DNA of 41,196 nt, from NCBI RefSeq assembly GCF_000485595.1, contig NW_014577483.1:77689-118884 (forward strand), in the 5' to 3' direction. The notes beneath the pieces were generated by a model. It had not been told where the DNA came from. It did no database searches and was given only the letters and a program-made list of their open reading frames with translations. This DNA is from Priapulus caudatus. Its lineage: Eukaryota; Priapulida; Priapulimorpha; Priapulimorphida; Priapulidae. The position numbers and the translations under genes are program-made. Shown piece after piece: positions 1 through 11,676 of this stretch. Position 1 is the stretch's first letter; every line of letters begins with the position of its first letter.

Positions 1-5
1 CACAC

Positions 6-41
<36 letters not shown>

Positions 42-54
42 TATATATATATAT
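1..54. repeat. (CA)n-(TA)n microsatellite
   Basis: Compound dinucleotide tract at the window edge. Confidence 0.95.
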
Positions 55-288
55 CGATATAAAACGATGCCGCAGATGCATAAATTGTGTGAATATATGT
101 GTAAATATATTAATGCATAAACTGTAAGATGTTGTGTGAGTATATATAGAGAGATACAAGCTGTCGCAGGTGTGCTATAGCTGTCACGTCATGTATAAGG
201 TGTGCTGCTCGTATAAGGAGATCAACCACCGCGGGCATGAATGAACTATAAGCGAATAATAAAATATATGCGTCATCAACATGTTCCA

Positions 289-345
289 CGATATATATAT
301 ATATATACTTATATATATATATATATATATACGTATATATATACG
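289..345. repeat. (TA)n microsatellite
   Basis: Interrupted TATATA tract that generates spurious Ile/Tyr-rich frames on both strands. Confidence 0.9.
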
Positions 346-3094
346 ATCTTTGATAACTACATGTTGACTACATCGGAAGGATACATTTGCAAGCGCTGCA
401 GGGCTAGCCATTTGCACAGCATATTATAGTTTATTACATGCTACTGGTATATCACGTCCGCCTTCATTTGAACCTTTCCGATGAAATGGCAGCGAGACAA
501 GCATATATGAATAAATTGTACATAGATATGTTGGAGATTTCTGTTTTCCTTAACACGTGTACACTTCGTGATACAGATGTAGAATAGATCAAGAAGTTCA
601 ATTGATTGTTGATCGATGAAGCCGAACCACAGTAGAGGGTCATATAATCAATCATAGGTCTATAGTGCTGTAGTCCCTGTCGCCACTGCCACAGATCAAT
701 AATAGTTCAAGTTCACTAACCTACTTGTAGTACGTGTTTTTACTAACTTTACTAACGAGTCTTTTCAGATTGGTATGGTCATATAGCGAGTATAGAGTGG
801 ACTTAGATCTGATGGGCTTAGATGCAGACATACCATATGTACTGACCTGATTCGATCAGTGTGAATGAAATTAAAAATAGCTGAAATAAATACACTTCAT
901 CGATTGTATAGCCTCCGTAAATTATTTATTTCCTAACTGGGAACACGCGTGTAAGCTACAACAGCTAAGGAGGTAGAAGTAACCGACGTATATAAATAAA
1001 ACGCCACGCAGCAATTCTCGGGTAATTCCCCCGAAAATCCGCGTCCCCACGTGAGTCAACAGTGAACAACTCGTGCGCGCGTGATTCTTGACCACGAGGT
1101 GGCGCGCGTGATTGCATCATCATCCATCTCTGCACACGCTTCTCTGCCCTCGTGATTTGTAGTCAGCTATACGTTATCAGTCACGGCGAGCCTTCAAGCG
1201 TAAAACGCCGCTGTCCAAAGTACAAGACTACTCCCTATCAGCACGTGGGCCGCGTGTACGTGTCATCATCACTATGTACGTTGTCATCATTCAATATTTC
1301 CGTATCGTCTTATCAGATGCTATCTTAATTGTTAATCCACTTTAGATCCAGACGTCAATAGAGATATTGTACCTGCTCGTTAAGGACAGGTGAGGGATGT
1401 TATCTGTGCTCGCATTATCGCATTACCGTTACAAGGGGTTCGTTTTTTCTGAGATTAAATTCAGCAAGTTTTTATGTTTTTGCATCCATCGAAAGATTAC
1501 ATAGTATATCAAGTGTGTATGAATAGATAATAGAGAATAGGTTCTCTAATTCTCTACTCTCAACTATATCTCGTTATTGTTCATTGTTTCGAGACATATC
1601 GAGCTATATAATATTTAACAATTTATATCGATCAATATCGTACCGAACGTATATCAAGTGCGCATAAACTGCACAGCAACAAGAGTCTGTGTTCTCTTGA
1701 AAATATATATCGACCCATTATAGTAAAACAGCAGAGAGATGGCACAGAGATGTATCGCCACCTGCATCTTCAACAAGTTTTTTTTAACCTTATAGCATCG
1801 GATAACATATATAACTAATGAGTATGGGAAAATTATATATCTAATTATATAATATAGCAAGTAGAGAGACCGCAATTCCTACACTTGCAACGATAGCGTT
1901 ATGGCCTGCGTTGTATTGTTTCTTTGTACCATGTTATATTTACAAAATGTTGTAACAAAAATTTGTCGCCCTTGACACCTATCCTACGGATCCCGCGTTT
2001 ATGACGTATGTGTCTGGGATGTCTGGCCTACCGTGCACATCACGCGCGCAGACTACCCTAACAAAAAAACCCAGACAAGTGCACCGTATACTCAAAAAAA
2101 TATAGGCGCCAACAAGGCACATTGTAGCCAGATAAAATGTCAAACGATGATGTGCACTCGTGCCTTAAACAAATTCAAAGACTGAATTTTTTGGTGGGTG
2201 GGATATAGGGAGATAGAGATCGGTGATAAGGCCACTGATATGTCACGGTATAACCCACCCATTGTAAATAGTCTAGAGACGGTAGCCTTGATATTGGAAT
2301 TAACGTAGTCACAAGTCGTGATAAGTGTTTCCGGTATATGCAACATTGTATTCTCAGGTAGAAGTCTTGTAGATATATTGACCTTCATACGTACCACTGC
2401 ACTTTAATATGTAACAGTTGTTAGACTCAGGGTTGTAGATACACTGAGAGGAAAATGTATATTACGAAAATATTTGTTTCAATGCAACTGTTGAGTTACG
2501 AATATGTTATTATTGTTTCCCTTGTGCGTTGCTCATTAATAATGATTTTAATTACCTATCCATTAAAAGAACAATATCCAAATATGTCTATGACCCATCC
2601 AAACACGATATACAAATATGTGCATTAGTTATTAATAATAAATTTAATTGCTTATCCGTTAGAAGAATGTTATTCAAATCTGTTTATTGACATTGTATAA
2701 CGTAATTCGTGAAAAGTAGTGCGCTCCCGAGAACGAGTAAACGAGCCAGGACAGACAGGAAGGCCTTTGAAGGTACTTGATGTCTAACACATGTCGAACC
2801 CTCTAAGGCTTCTGACCACGTGTTGTCCGCAGCAATTGTGCCGGACTTGTTTGTGTTCATTAGGTGTCAAAGATGTTCGAACTGTTACTGTCAGGCTCTC
2901 CAGTTATTAACGGCGTTGTATTGACATACTAATACACAATTAAATCTACGTCTACGGGCCAAGTATACCCACTCTATTCCATATGGCCAACCTATAGTTG
3001 GCCTCACGGTACTATGAACGAGTGGACTGAAACTATAAGTCAATTAATCATATCAAGAGCTAATAATACCTAATGTAATAATAGGCATTATCAG
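346..3094. other. Stretch without a supported gene
   Basis: Only short frames lacking domains or usable splice context. A TATATAAATA with GC-rich sequence after it (about 989-1110) is a possible core promoter, but no gene is seen downstream. Confidence 0.6.
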
Positions 3095-3103
3095 CCATTG
3101 ATC

Positions 3104-3174
3104 TAGCTCTAGTACTATAGCCCGCGTTCATTAACTGCCGCAGTTAATGAACGCGGGCTATAGTACTAGAGCTA
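3104..3174. mobile_element. 71-bp perfect palindrome with 9-bp flanking direct repeats
   Basis: Left arm 3104-3138 and right arm 3140-3174 are perfect 35-bp reverse complements around a single central C. The 9-mer CCATTGATC flanks both sides (3095-3103 and 3175-3183), as a target-site duplication would. No coding capacity. Best read as a minimal fold-back insertion (MITE with no loop). Confidence 0.7.
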
Positions 3175-3183
3175 CCATTGATC

Positions 3184-4625
3184 ATAATATAGTAAAACGA
3201 GCCACCGAAACACGCAGCATCTGGTAGATGCTGCCATCTACCGTTTAAAATTGGTCCGAATATAGCGGCAACGCAAAACTGTAAGCAGCTAGATGAAAGC
3301 AGATTCACGATACAATTTTGACCCAGAATGAAATGTCTCTCAAATGTCTCACCCAGCATATAACCAACCAACAACATCGGATGCCAGATATCAGATTCAT
3401 AGGTAGATAGTGCAGAGCCATCAGCAGTACTGGCCTTTCTCAAGATTACGAGTATAATAATTAGTCTTTGTTTTTAGTAATCGTAAAAGCAAATACTACA
3501 AAAACAGCTTTGTTCTGTAACCTCTGGGGATTAGCTTCTAAACCTCTAACAATTTGCGAGACGCGAGCCAAATATAGCGGGGGTTTACTATGGGTCATCT
3601 TATGACTTCTATTTAACTACGGCAAATCATGCCTAACAATTGAGAGATATGTAGGTTCGGCAAGCGCCATGTTGTATATTCAGACTGTGTTATCGGACAA
3701 AACCATTAATTTTATTTCTCATAAAATGTATAATCACCAAATTCAGTATTTGTGCAATAACAACAATATAATAGCTTTATTTATACATAACTTCACGAGA
3801 AACATAACTTCGCGTAAGTATCTTGAATGAGATAACAAACAGTAAATGCTGGTGGCAGTAAAAACATGAGAATATATATATAACCTTTTTGCAATGTGAA
3901 CGATACTTATTTTAGTATGCTTATTTACGATGAGTACGCGACACTATGATATTTATTCAGCTATAACCCTTTCCACCGACTTTCGATCTTTTCCAAAAAC
4001 CTCAGAATTCCTGCGACTTTTTAAACCCCAATAAGATTTTAGTAGGCCAGTAAATATTTACACTATGTACACCGGTGTCGAAAAATCGAAAAATCGTTTT
4101 CGTTAGATTTTGGTGTTTGGTTAACTTGATTGTAGCCACTCGCAAATAACTTGACAAAGCCCATGACTCTTCAGGAGAGGTGAGGTGAAAAGGGCTACAT
4201 GGCGTAATAACATGTGATAAAATAATGGATATATATAGTAGTGTGTAAAGCGATCTATAATGAGCATGCGTGCTGATGAGATATGGAGGCGAATGACGTA
4301 GACTGCAGTATGTGGCGCATTCAGGGCTGGATTGAGGCAGATAGAGGCCTATAGCTAATATATATATATATATACTATATAAATAATATATATGGGCGCA
4401 TTCGCTGTTTTCGTGTTCAAATGACGTTCATGTTTCATTTTTTGACGCATCGATGTATTTACGCGCGGTAGACGCGTGTAAGAGATTTTTAAATTACTTC
4501 TCTGGGACGGGTTTGTAACGCAAAAGAACATAAAATTAGGTAGAATCCTCCTAAATGAGTACGCGAAAAGTTTGTGAGGGTTTGTGGCTGAACAGCCAAT
4601 TACTACAGTCCTAATGCCGATATGT
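3184..4625. other. Stretch without a supported gene
   Basis: AT-rich. The 99-codon minus frame at 3144-3443 starts inside the palindrome's right arm and has no recognisable domain. A (TA)n tract lies at about 4359-4395. Confidence 0.55.
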
Positions 4626-4933
4626 TCAGCCCTGGGGTGATGGTTTGAACGTTGACTGACTGACTATCAAACCTATATAGTTATGATCATGTTGATCAGC
4701 AGCACATTTCGTAAAAAATCGCGGTCTAAAAATTTTAGGCCCGCCACCAAATCCATCAAAGTCGTCTTGCAAATCCACCAGGAAACCCGGCGCGAGTCCA
4801 CCACCAGATTTGATCCCTAAATGTACTATGTCCACCGAATGTCACACCTCTGCACCCATATAACCTCCAATACCACCCATGCCTGCCCTTTTTGTTTTGT
4901 TTTTTGTGTATGTGCCCGCCGCAATAACGCTTC
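4626..4933 (-). pseudogene. Degenerate glycine-rich sequence beyond the stop of the secreted-protein gene
   Basis: Downstream of the stop at 4934, short Gly-rich peptides appear in different frames (MGGIGGYMGAEV then stop near 4845-4885; SGGGLAPGF and FDGFGGGPK near 4735-4815). They resemble the repeat tail but no single frame joins them. This could be the decayed remains of a longer C-terminus, an alternative last exon, or a 3' UTR derived from repeats. Confidence 0.3.
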
Positions 4934-7900
4934 CTAATACCCCGATTCCCTCGCAAATACGCACTCTTCCAGCGCTAATGGCCCGCCATATCCACCGCCA
5001 ATACCCCCATGTCCACCTATGCCCCCATAACCTCCACCAAGACCGCCATGGCTACCTCCTATTCCCCCATATCCACCGCCAATACCCCCATGTCCACCTA
5101 TGCCCCCATAACCTCCACCAAGACCGCCATGGCTACCTCCTATTCCCCCATATCCCCCGCCAATACCACCATGCCCACCTATGCCCCCATAACCTCCACC
5201 AAGACCGCCATTGCTACCTCCTCTGCCCCCATATCCCCCATCGATACCCCCATGTCCACCTATGCCCCCATAACCTCCATCAAGACCGCCATATCCACCG
5301 TGACTTCCCTCTATGCCTCCATATCCGCCTCCTACGCCTCCATATCCGCCTCCTACGCCTCCATATCCACCCCCGATGGCTCCATAACCTCCACCCAAAC
5401 CTCCATAACCCCCACGACCCCCACCGTACCCACGATATCCGATGGGTCGACCGTATCCCCCCGTACCTCCGTGATGGATGCCTCCCGAATGCCCTCCAAC
5501 CTGGCCGTCGTATCTCCTAATACCGAACGCACCTAGCTGGTCTACGCCCGTGCCCACTGCCCCGTACACGCTGCTGTAACCGTTAGGGTTGTACTGCGCG
5601 CTGTGGCCCGCGTGGTGCCCCGCACCGCTCCTGTACCCACCGAACGCTCCCGGTCCGCCATACCCGCTATAGCCGCGACCGCCGAACGGTCCGTAACCGT
5701 CCGATCCGTGAGGAGATCCGACGGCACCGTAGACGCTACCGAATCCGACCGGATCGTGATGGCGGGCGCCGAATCCGGGTTCGTATCCCCCGCCGTGACC
5801 CCCAAACGAGTGATCCCCGCTGCCGCCGAATCCGCCGTTATGCGACCGTCCAGGGGAACCGTCCGACCGGCCGTAGCCGCTGTCCGGTTCGTGTCCGACC
5901 TCCTTACGTGACTCCTGGTAATACTCCACCTGCGGCTGGCGGTCGCGTTGGTCCTTCCTGATGACAAAGTTGACCTCGTCGCCAAACGGCGTCATGCTGA
6001 CCTCGACATTGTCACCGCTGCCGTCGGATCGGTAGATGGTTCCCTTCTTCCACACCTTGCCCGTGCTAACGACGCTCTCCCGCTGATGCGAGTTGTGCAC
6101 GGGGCCTTGCGAGTAGACAATAGCCTGTAACGGCTGGTTGCCGTAGTCACCAGGTGCCTGCGACGTATCGACCGTCGGGTCCATGTCGTCGTATGATAGC
6201 GGATTGATGTCGGACGGTGGACCAGCGATCGGGGGCAGGTCGATGATGTCGCCGTTTCCTTCGGTCATCTCTAGGAGTTGTTCGAATTCAGCGGTGTCCA
6301 TGGTGAACGATGGTGCAGGGGGTAGATCCACGATGTCGTCGTTTCTCTCATTCACTTCTACAGATGCTGAAACTTCATCTCCCGTCGTCGGCGACGCAAC
6401 GTCGACGGTAGGTAAGTATATAACATCATCTTCTCCCGGCTCCTCGATTTCTTCAATTTCAACAGCATCTCCTGATGGAACACCAGCAAATGGCATTTCT
6501 ACAATTTCCGCATTTTCCTCGACCGGTCCATAATTATCTTCAAAATTATCAGCATCTTCTGCCGTAGACAGCGACGGAACATAAAGAACAGCAGGTTGTT
6601 CCGTGACATCATCTTTCCCGTCGTTCTGATTATGATAATTGGACTGCGTTGCTATGGACTCCGATGGGCTTCTAATCGACGATGGTTCTAAAGCTATTGT
6701 TGGCGGCTGACTTTCCCGCGCAGGGTTAACGCCTACTACCGTCTCAACGCCTTGTCTTCTTGGTGCGTTGCTAACTATATTGTAATGCAAGCGGGGGCCT
6801 TCGGGGCCTTGGATGACGATATAGTCGTATGTTCTTCTGGAAGGAGTAGCAACGCCTTCGTTTGGACCGTATCCCTGTAGGTTGCCTCGTTGCCAGGTAT
6901 AACCAGTCGCAACCATCTCCTCCTCCTCCTCCTCCTCCTCCTCCTCCTCCTCCTCTTCCTCCTCGTTTATCTTTTCGGGACCCGTAATCGATGTTTGTTT
7001 TGGTTGGCCATCGTCGTCGTCGTCGTCGTCGGCATCATCATCGTCGTCGTCGGTTTCTCTAACCCTTGAAATTTCCTCCACGATCTGAAACGGAGGTTGT
7101 TGTTGGTCATCGCTAATCAAGTTCAGAAGCTCAGCGACGTCCGAGGATGGCGCCACCAGCAGGGGAGCGCGGTTCACGAAAAATGGCCGCCGGAAGTCGA
7201 GACGTTCCCCGAGGCGCGCTTCTTCCGGGTTTCCGCCGACGTACTTACCTCTGTTCGTGCTGGGATGCGGCAAGGGGGCGTTGGGGTCGTGTTTAAACGT
7301 CGGCTCGCCCGCGTCGTGGCTCGGATGCTCCTCGTAACCGTACTCCGTTACAAACCCGGTCGTGACGACGTTAGAGTCTCCCTTGCCCCTGCGCGCCGAT
7401 GGGTAATCTGCGTTGTGAGTAGACGGAAGACCGCGGTAGGGACCGCCGCGTGGAACGCCGTACGATCGCGGTCCCCCGGATCCCGACGACAGATCCTGTA
7501 TGTTGTTTGTCCCGAATCCGATCGAGTGTTCGCGATACGGCGACGCCTGGAGGAAGTCGTTGTTGCTAAGGCCGATGGATGGACCGAGTTGCGAGGTAAC
7601 GCCTCCGAATCCACGTCCCTGGTATCCCCCTAGACCCTGCTGCGAGGAATATCCGCCAAACCTCGGGTCCTGGTGCGCTGAGTAACCTCCAAATCTTGGT
7701 TCCTGGTGCGTGGAATAACCTCCAAATGTTGGTTCCCGGAGCGTAGAATAGCCTCCGAATTTGGCTCCTGGTGCCCGCCGAGCGGTGCCTGTATTCCTGG
7801 TCGGGAGAACCCTCCAAGCCCTATGGAGGACGCCCCAGAGTAACCTCCCAGCGTCTGTTGACCCTGGTCGGGAGTACCCCTCCCAATCCCTATCGGAGAC

Positions 7901-9163
7901 GATCCGGAGTAACCTCCTAGCGGCTGATGATGCGATAACCCGCCCCGATTGGAAACTCGGAATCCGGAAAGTTTCGTCTGTTGTCCGAATCCGCCGCCGA
8001 ACGGACCGGCAGAGCCAAATCCGCCCGCCGACGAATGTATACCGTTCAGCCCGCCTTGTTGGTTCTGTATGAATGCATTCTGCCTCTACCGAAGGCGACG
8101 GACTTTCACCGGCAGACGACAGAAAGTCGAGCGCTGCACTCGCCCGGGGGTATGTGCCGACCTGCAGCGAAATAAAAGTGACACGCACTGCAGTAATGGT
8201 CCTCTGAATCGATGGACACACGCGTGATCGATCTTAGTGGACCCCATTTCGAGCGCGCGGCACGTTGTAGGCGCTCTAATATATTCAGAGCTTTGTTGCG
8301 CGAGGCCACAACAGCTGCACGCATCACACGCCACACATACATATCACCACTACAGCACGCAACGAAACACGACACACACGACACACAACACACAGCACAC
8401 ACAGCCACACAGCACACACACACGCAGCAGCATTACATTAACACGACACCACGCAGCAGCACACACGACACCAGACGGCACAGCACATCACGATGCACGA
8501 CACAGCATACGGATGACAGCACGCAACCAGCTCACGCGACGCACACACGCGCGCCACACGCACACACACGACACCACACACGACAGCACACCACACGCGC
8601 ACAACACACACGGACATCACAGACACACGACACACACACACACACAACACCGACACTCACACAAACACCAAACACACACAGCACGGTACATGCAGCACAC
8701 ACACACACACACAAACTGACAGCAACACGACCAGCACACACACACAACACAGCACACACGAGCACACCAGCACACTAACAAGGCATCGGGCGTTTATATT
8801 ATCACCCCGGTGACCCCTCGCGGCACCCGGTCACGACACGTAAGCAATTATGTCCTAATATACGCGACGTGAATAGGAACTAGATCAAATGGCCCACATT
8901 TCTACCTTTTCACACTCCAACGTCTAGGCCTAGCGGATTTCGCGTTACGAACACCCCGATGCGAATACGAAGATCTGATCTCACTATACGAAGATAGATT
9001 CTTCAAACGCGATAAAGATAATATGATGATTATTATTTGTTTGTTTCTTTGTTTATATCATTTTAAATAATAGTTTGATGGATGACAATACGTCAGTATT
9101 CGTTAGAATACTGTTCGTCAGTATTTCACTTACCAGGCAGCATAGCATGAGAAATCGCAGCAT
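4934..9163 (-). CDS. Secreted glycine-rich/acidic repeat protein, two exons, with compensating frameshifts
   Basis: I do not recognise this gene. Exon 1 (9163-9134) encodes MLRFLMLCCL and ends at a GTAAGT donor. Exon 2 (8161-4934) follows a pyrimidine-rich acceptor ending CTGCAG and continues in phase as VGTYPRASAA, which together look like a secretion signal. The length is about 1085 residues. In order it shows FGGYS/HQEP repeats (residues about 144-185), poly-Asp (about 379-393), poly-Glu (about 408-425), repeated acidic DIIDLPP-like motifs (about 536-655), and a long Gly/Tyr tail (about 770-1070) of GGYGGIGG units with an 81-bp DNA period. Between about 8080 and 7760 the sensible glycine-rich reading lies one frame off, so two opposite single-base indels are present, real or assembly errors. 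The composition resembles extracellular structural proteins (cuticle, shell matrix, adhesive); that role is inference. Exon structure is fairly sure, function unknown. Confidence 0.75.
4978..5230 (-). repeat. 81-bp coding tandem repeat (Gly/Tyr tail)
   Basis: About three copies of an 81-bp unit, with near-identical starts at about 4987, 5068 and 5149, encode alternating GGYGGIGG, GGHGGIGG and GGSHGGLGG blocks at the C-terminus of the secreted protein. Copies are almost identical at DNA level, so the tail was recently expanded or homogenised. Shorter, more diverged units continue upstream in the gene to about 5460. Confidence 0.85.
6918..7055 (-). repeat. Coding trinucleotide tracts (poly-Glu and poly-Asp)
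   Basis: On the plus strand a (TCC)n run at about 6918-6966 and a (GTC/ATC)n run at about 7012-7055 encode a glutamate tract and an aspartate tract. They stay in frame with the flanking protein. Such pure codon runs are likely to vary in length between alleles. Confidence 0.85.
8162..9133 (-). other. Intron 1 of the glycine-rich protein gene, filled with degenerate CA/TG repeat
   Basis: Donor CTG|GTAAGT at 9134/9133 and acceptor CTGCAG|GTC at 8162/8161 bracket a 972-bp intron in phase 0. About 8340-8775 is a degenerate (CA)n-type array with interspersed ACGACAC and ACAGCAC units. It generates several spurious long reading frames rich in His/Thr or Cys/Val, none of which is a gene. Confidence 0.65.
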
Positions 9164-9352
9164 TTTGTACCTCCTCGTATCAAGCTAAAAAATAAACATC
9201 CGTATATTATCTATAAGGTCTGATAAAATGCATTAAAGATGTAGATATTGCACAATATGCACTGGAGTTTAAATTTTCCTTGTAACGTCTACGCGATAAC
9301 GGATTTAATAGCGTTTGCAAGAAACTACGATCAAGAACGTAAAATCAATTGA

Positions 9353-9660
9353 CAAAGAGAATCGAGTCCGTTACACTCAATTCACACTAATATATTTATA
9401 GATATAATGCACAATACTATTTCAGGTATTATATCATTAGAATCTTTCAGGCTATACATAGAAACACTATGCATGCTTCACACCATATCCAAGATTATTT
9501 CACTAAGAATTGGGTCCGTCGCACTCTCATCATATTGATACATTTATAAATTATAGCTATTATGAAGCACAATTCTATTTCAGTTATTATATAATTAGAA
9601 TCTTTCACGGACATACATAGAAAAACTCTGCTTCATACTAATGTCTAAGATTTCACCTTA
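9353..9660. repeat. Diverged tandem duplication (about 155 bp) upstream of the glycine-rich gene
   Basis: Segments 9353-9504 and 9505-9660 share TCACACTAATA...TTATA, GCACAATxCTATTTCAG, ATTATAT.ATTAGAATCTTTCA and ACATAGAAA.ACT in the same order. Each copy holds a TATAAAT-like motif on the minus strand (near 9388-9402 and 9540-9550). Confidence 0.7.
9388..9402 (-). promoter_or_regulatory. TATA-like motif upstream of the glycine-rich protein gene
   Basis: CTATAAATATATTAG on the minus strand about 230 bp upstream of the start codon. An apparent acceptor (TTATTTTTTAG) 24-40 bp before the ATG suggests a 5' UTR intron, so this could be core promoter. AT-rich background makes it weak. Confidence 0.2.
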
Positions 9661-9839
9661 CCTTCTGATGCTCAGAGTCAACTGCGAACGTGCGAAGAAA
9701 ATCCACCCGCATGCAACGACGTCGGATTAGCGTGTGTCCGCAGCGCAAACCGATACACGCACGTACGCCGTGTTTGGTAACAGTTCACCTATAAGACATC
9801 TAGGTGTTGTATGTGTGTTGACCGTAACGAGAACACGCC

Positions 9840-9863
9840 CTGCTGCTGCTGCTGCTGCTGCTG
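9840..9863. repeat. (CTG)8 trinucleotide tract
   Basis: Eight pure CTG units ending in a PstI-like CTGCAG. Not in a supported reading frame. Confidence 0.9.
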
Positions 9864-10019
9864 CAGGAGGTATGATGGTGGTGGTGTTTATAGGAGTGTA
9901 ATGCCGCCTACACGCCGATGGACCTGCGCGCGCGCAGCACACGACCACCACCAGCAGACGTGCGCACGCACGCACGCCGCCCCCACCACACGCGCGCGGC
10001 AGGACACACACACGGCGCG

Positions 10020-10101
10020 CACGCCCGCACACACACACACGCACGCACACACACACACGCACGCACGCACGCACGCACGCACACACACGCACGCACACAC
10101 G

Positions 10102-10151
<50 letters not shown>
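10020..10151. repeat. (CA)n/(CACG)n microsatellite
   Basis: Pure and interrupted CACACG units grading into pure (CA)n. Frames through it on both strands (Cys/Val and His/Thr runs) are artefacts. Confidence 0.95.
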
Positions 10152-10153
<2 letters not shown>

Positions 10154-10299
10154 TAACGGTAACTGCATGACGGAGCTGCATATAAGTGGCTGGGATTAGG
10201 TGCCTATCGTCTGACATCTCGTCTGCCGTCATCAACGGTTACTAAACGGTAACGTACCAGCTCGGGTAGCGATTTCATATTGACGATGGCCTTACATAT

Positions 10300-10495
10300 A
10301 GTATCCCTGTTTAACACGTGTCGTCAATGTATCGTATAGTTAATTAATATATATATATATATATACCTGGTTCGTGTTTAACATTAGTAGGGCCTATCGT
10401 TTAAGGTTGCGTATAGTAAATTAATATATACCTGGTTCGTGTTTAACACGTGTCGTTAAGGTTGCGTATAGTTAGTTAATATAATATATGTTGTT
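10300..10495. repeat. Three-copy AT-rich tandem repeat
   Basis: Repeated CTGGTTCGTGTTTAACACG, then GGTTGCGTATAGTTAATTAA and TATATA, with a period of about 60-85 bp. The middle copy has the (TA)n expanded. Confidence 0.75.
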
Positions 10496-10764
10496 TTCGC
10501 GTGCCGTTGTACACATCGCCATGTTATGATAGGCGGTAAGAATCGTCATGCACACTGAGTAATTATAATAGGGATATACCTGAATGTGCATTTCACGTAA
10601 TTGCACCTAATTTTACCTAATAATTACCAAAAATACGTCAACTTCGCGTGGCTGAGGGTACCAAAAGAAAACACGCATTCATCAAATATACCATCAGGTT
10701 TGTTCTAATTATTGTTAAATTAATAATATACTGACGTATCCGGTATGTATGTGTCCCGAAATCC

Positions 10765-11042
10765 CATACACACACATGCACGCACGCACACCGATACACG
10801 GACACGCACGCACTCACGATACACAGGACACGCACGCACGCACGCACGCACGGCACAGCCGCACGCACGCACGCACACCGATACACGGACACGTACACAC
10901 AAACATCACACGCACGCGCACACGCATACACGCGCGCAGCCCCCCCCCCACAGACAGACAGACAAACACACACAAACCACAACTGCGCGCCACAACACAC
11001 AACACCAGCAACGCACACACGCACGCACGCACATACGCGCGC
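10765..11042. repeat. CACG-rich microsatellite cluster
   Basis: Interrupted CACGCACG arrays with a duplicated CACCGATACACGGACACG segment near 10789 and 10877, and a poly-C run near 10940. Confidence 0.9.
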
Positions 11043-11644
11043 GGACGACCTACAATGGCTCATAATAATACGTAATATAACGATACAAGACGTATATAAT
11101 AGGTCACGTCTGCCATTAAATCCCCCATCATATTGCTACCGTACGTACAGGTAACCCAACCCAAGTCATATCTGCCAAAATACTTACTACATTTATAGGT
11201 TTTCTTCTAAAATAAATTAAATAGAGGTTGTCTAAATATACCTTAATCGTTATAATACCCATCAAATCGTACTGGTAGATTATTCGCAATACGCAAAGAC
11301 ATGCTCTACGAAATTATACTGGCCATCAACACGTAAACCCATTAGCCAATGTACACTTAATATATCAAGATAAGTCACGCGTCACTCATAGACGATTCAT
11401 AGGCTTAGCTAACTTCCTTAATTACTTCTTATATTAGGCTCATTACTTTATAATACTTTTCCTACTTCACACATTCTTTACCGTGTTTTAATAATAACCG
11501 TGGAATATAACTATTATTATAACTATAATTACCGTGTTTTAATATGTGCAAACAATGAACTTTCAAATATGTGCAATATTATTCGTTGCTGCCGAGGTGA
11601 AATTCGCAACAGCTTTGCACCGCCAAACCGCTTACTACTATCAC

Positions 11645-11676
11645 GGGTTAATAATGACAAATTTGTCATGATTAAC
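11645..11676. repeat. Collapsed palindrome of the 86-bp MITE family
   Basis: GGTTAATAATGACAA is followed directly by TTTGTCATGATTAAC, the two terminal repeats of the 16779-16864 family without their interior. It is probably an internal deletion derivative. Confidence 0.5.

Noticed and set aside
3144-3443. 99-codon minus frame
   Set aside because: Runs into the palindrome arm, lacks a domain, a signal peptide or usable splice context.
5009-5536. Thr/Ser/Pro-rich and His/Pro-rich plus-strand frames
   Set aside because: Antisense shadows of the glycine-rich repeat tail.
8237-8778. His/Thr-rich and Cys/Val-rich frames in the CA-rich tract
   Set aside because: Products of a degenerate dinucleotide repeat inside an intron; the same applies to frames at 9727-10235, 10638-11075 and 12000-12185.
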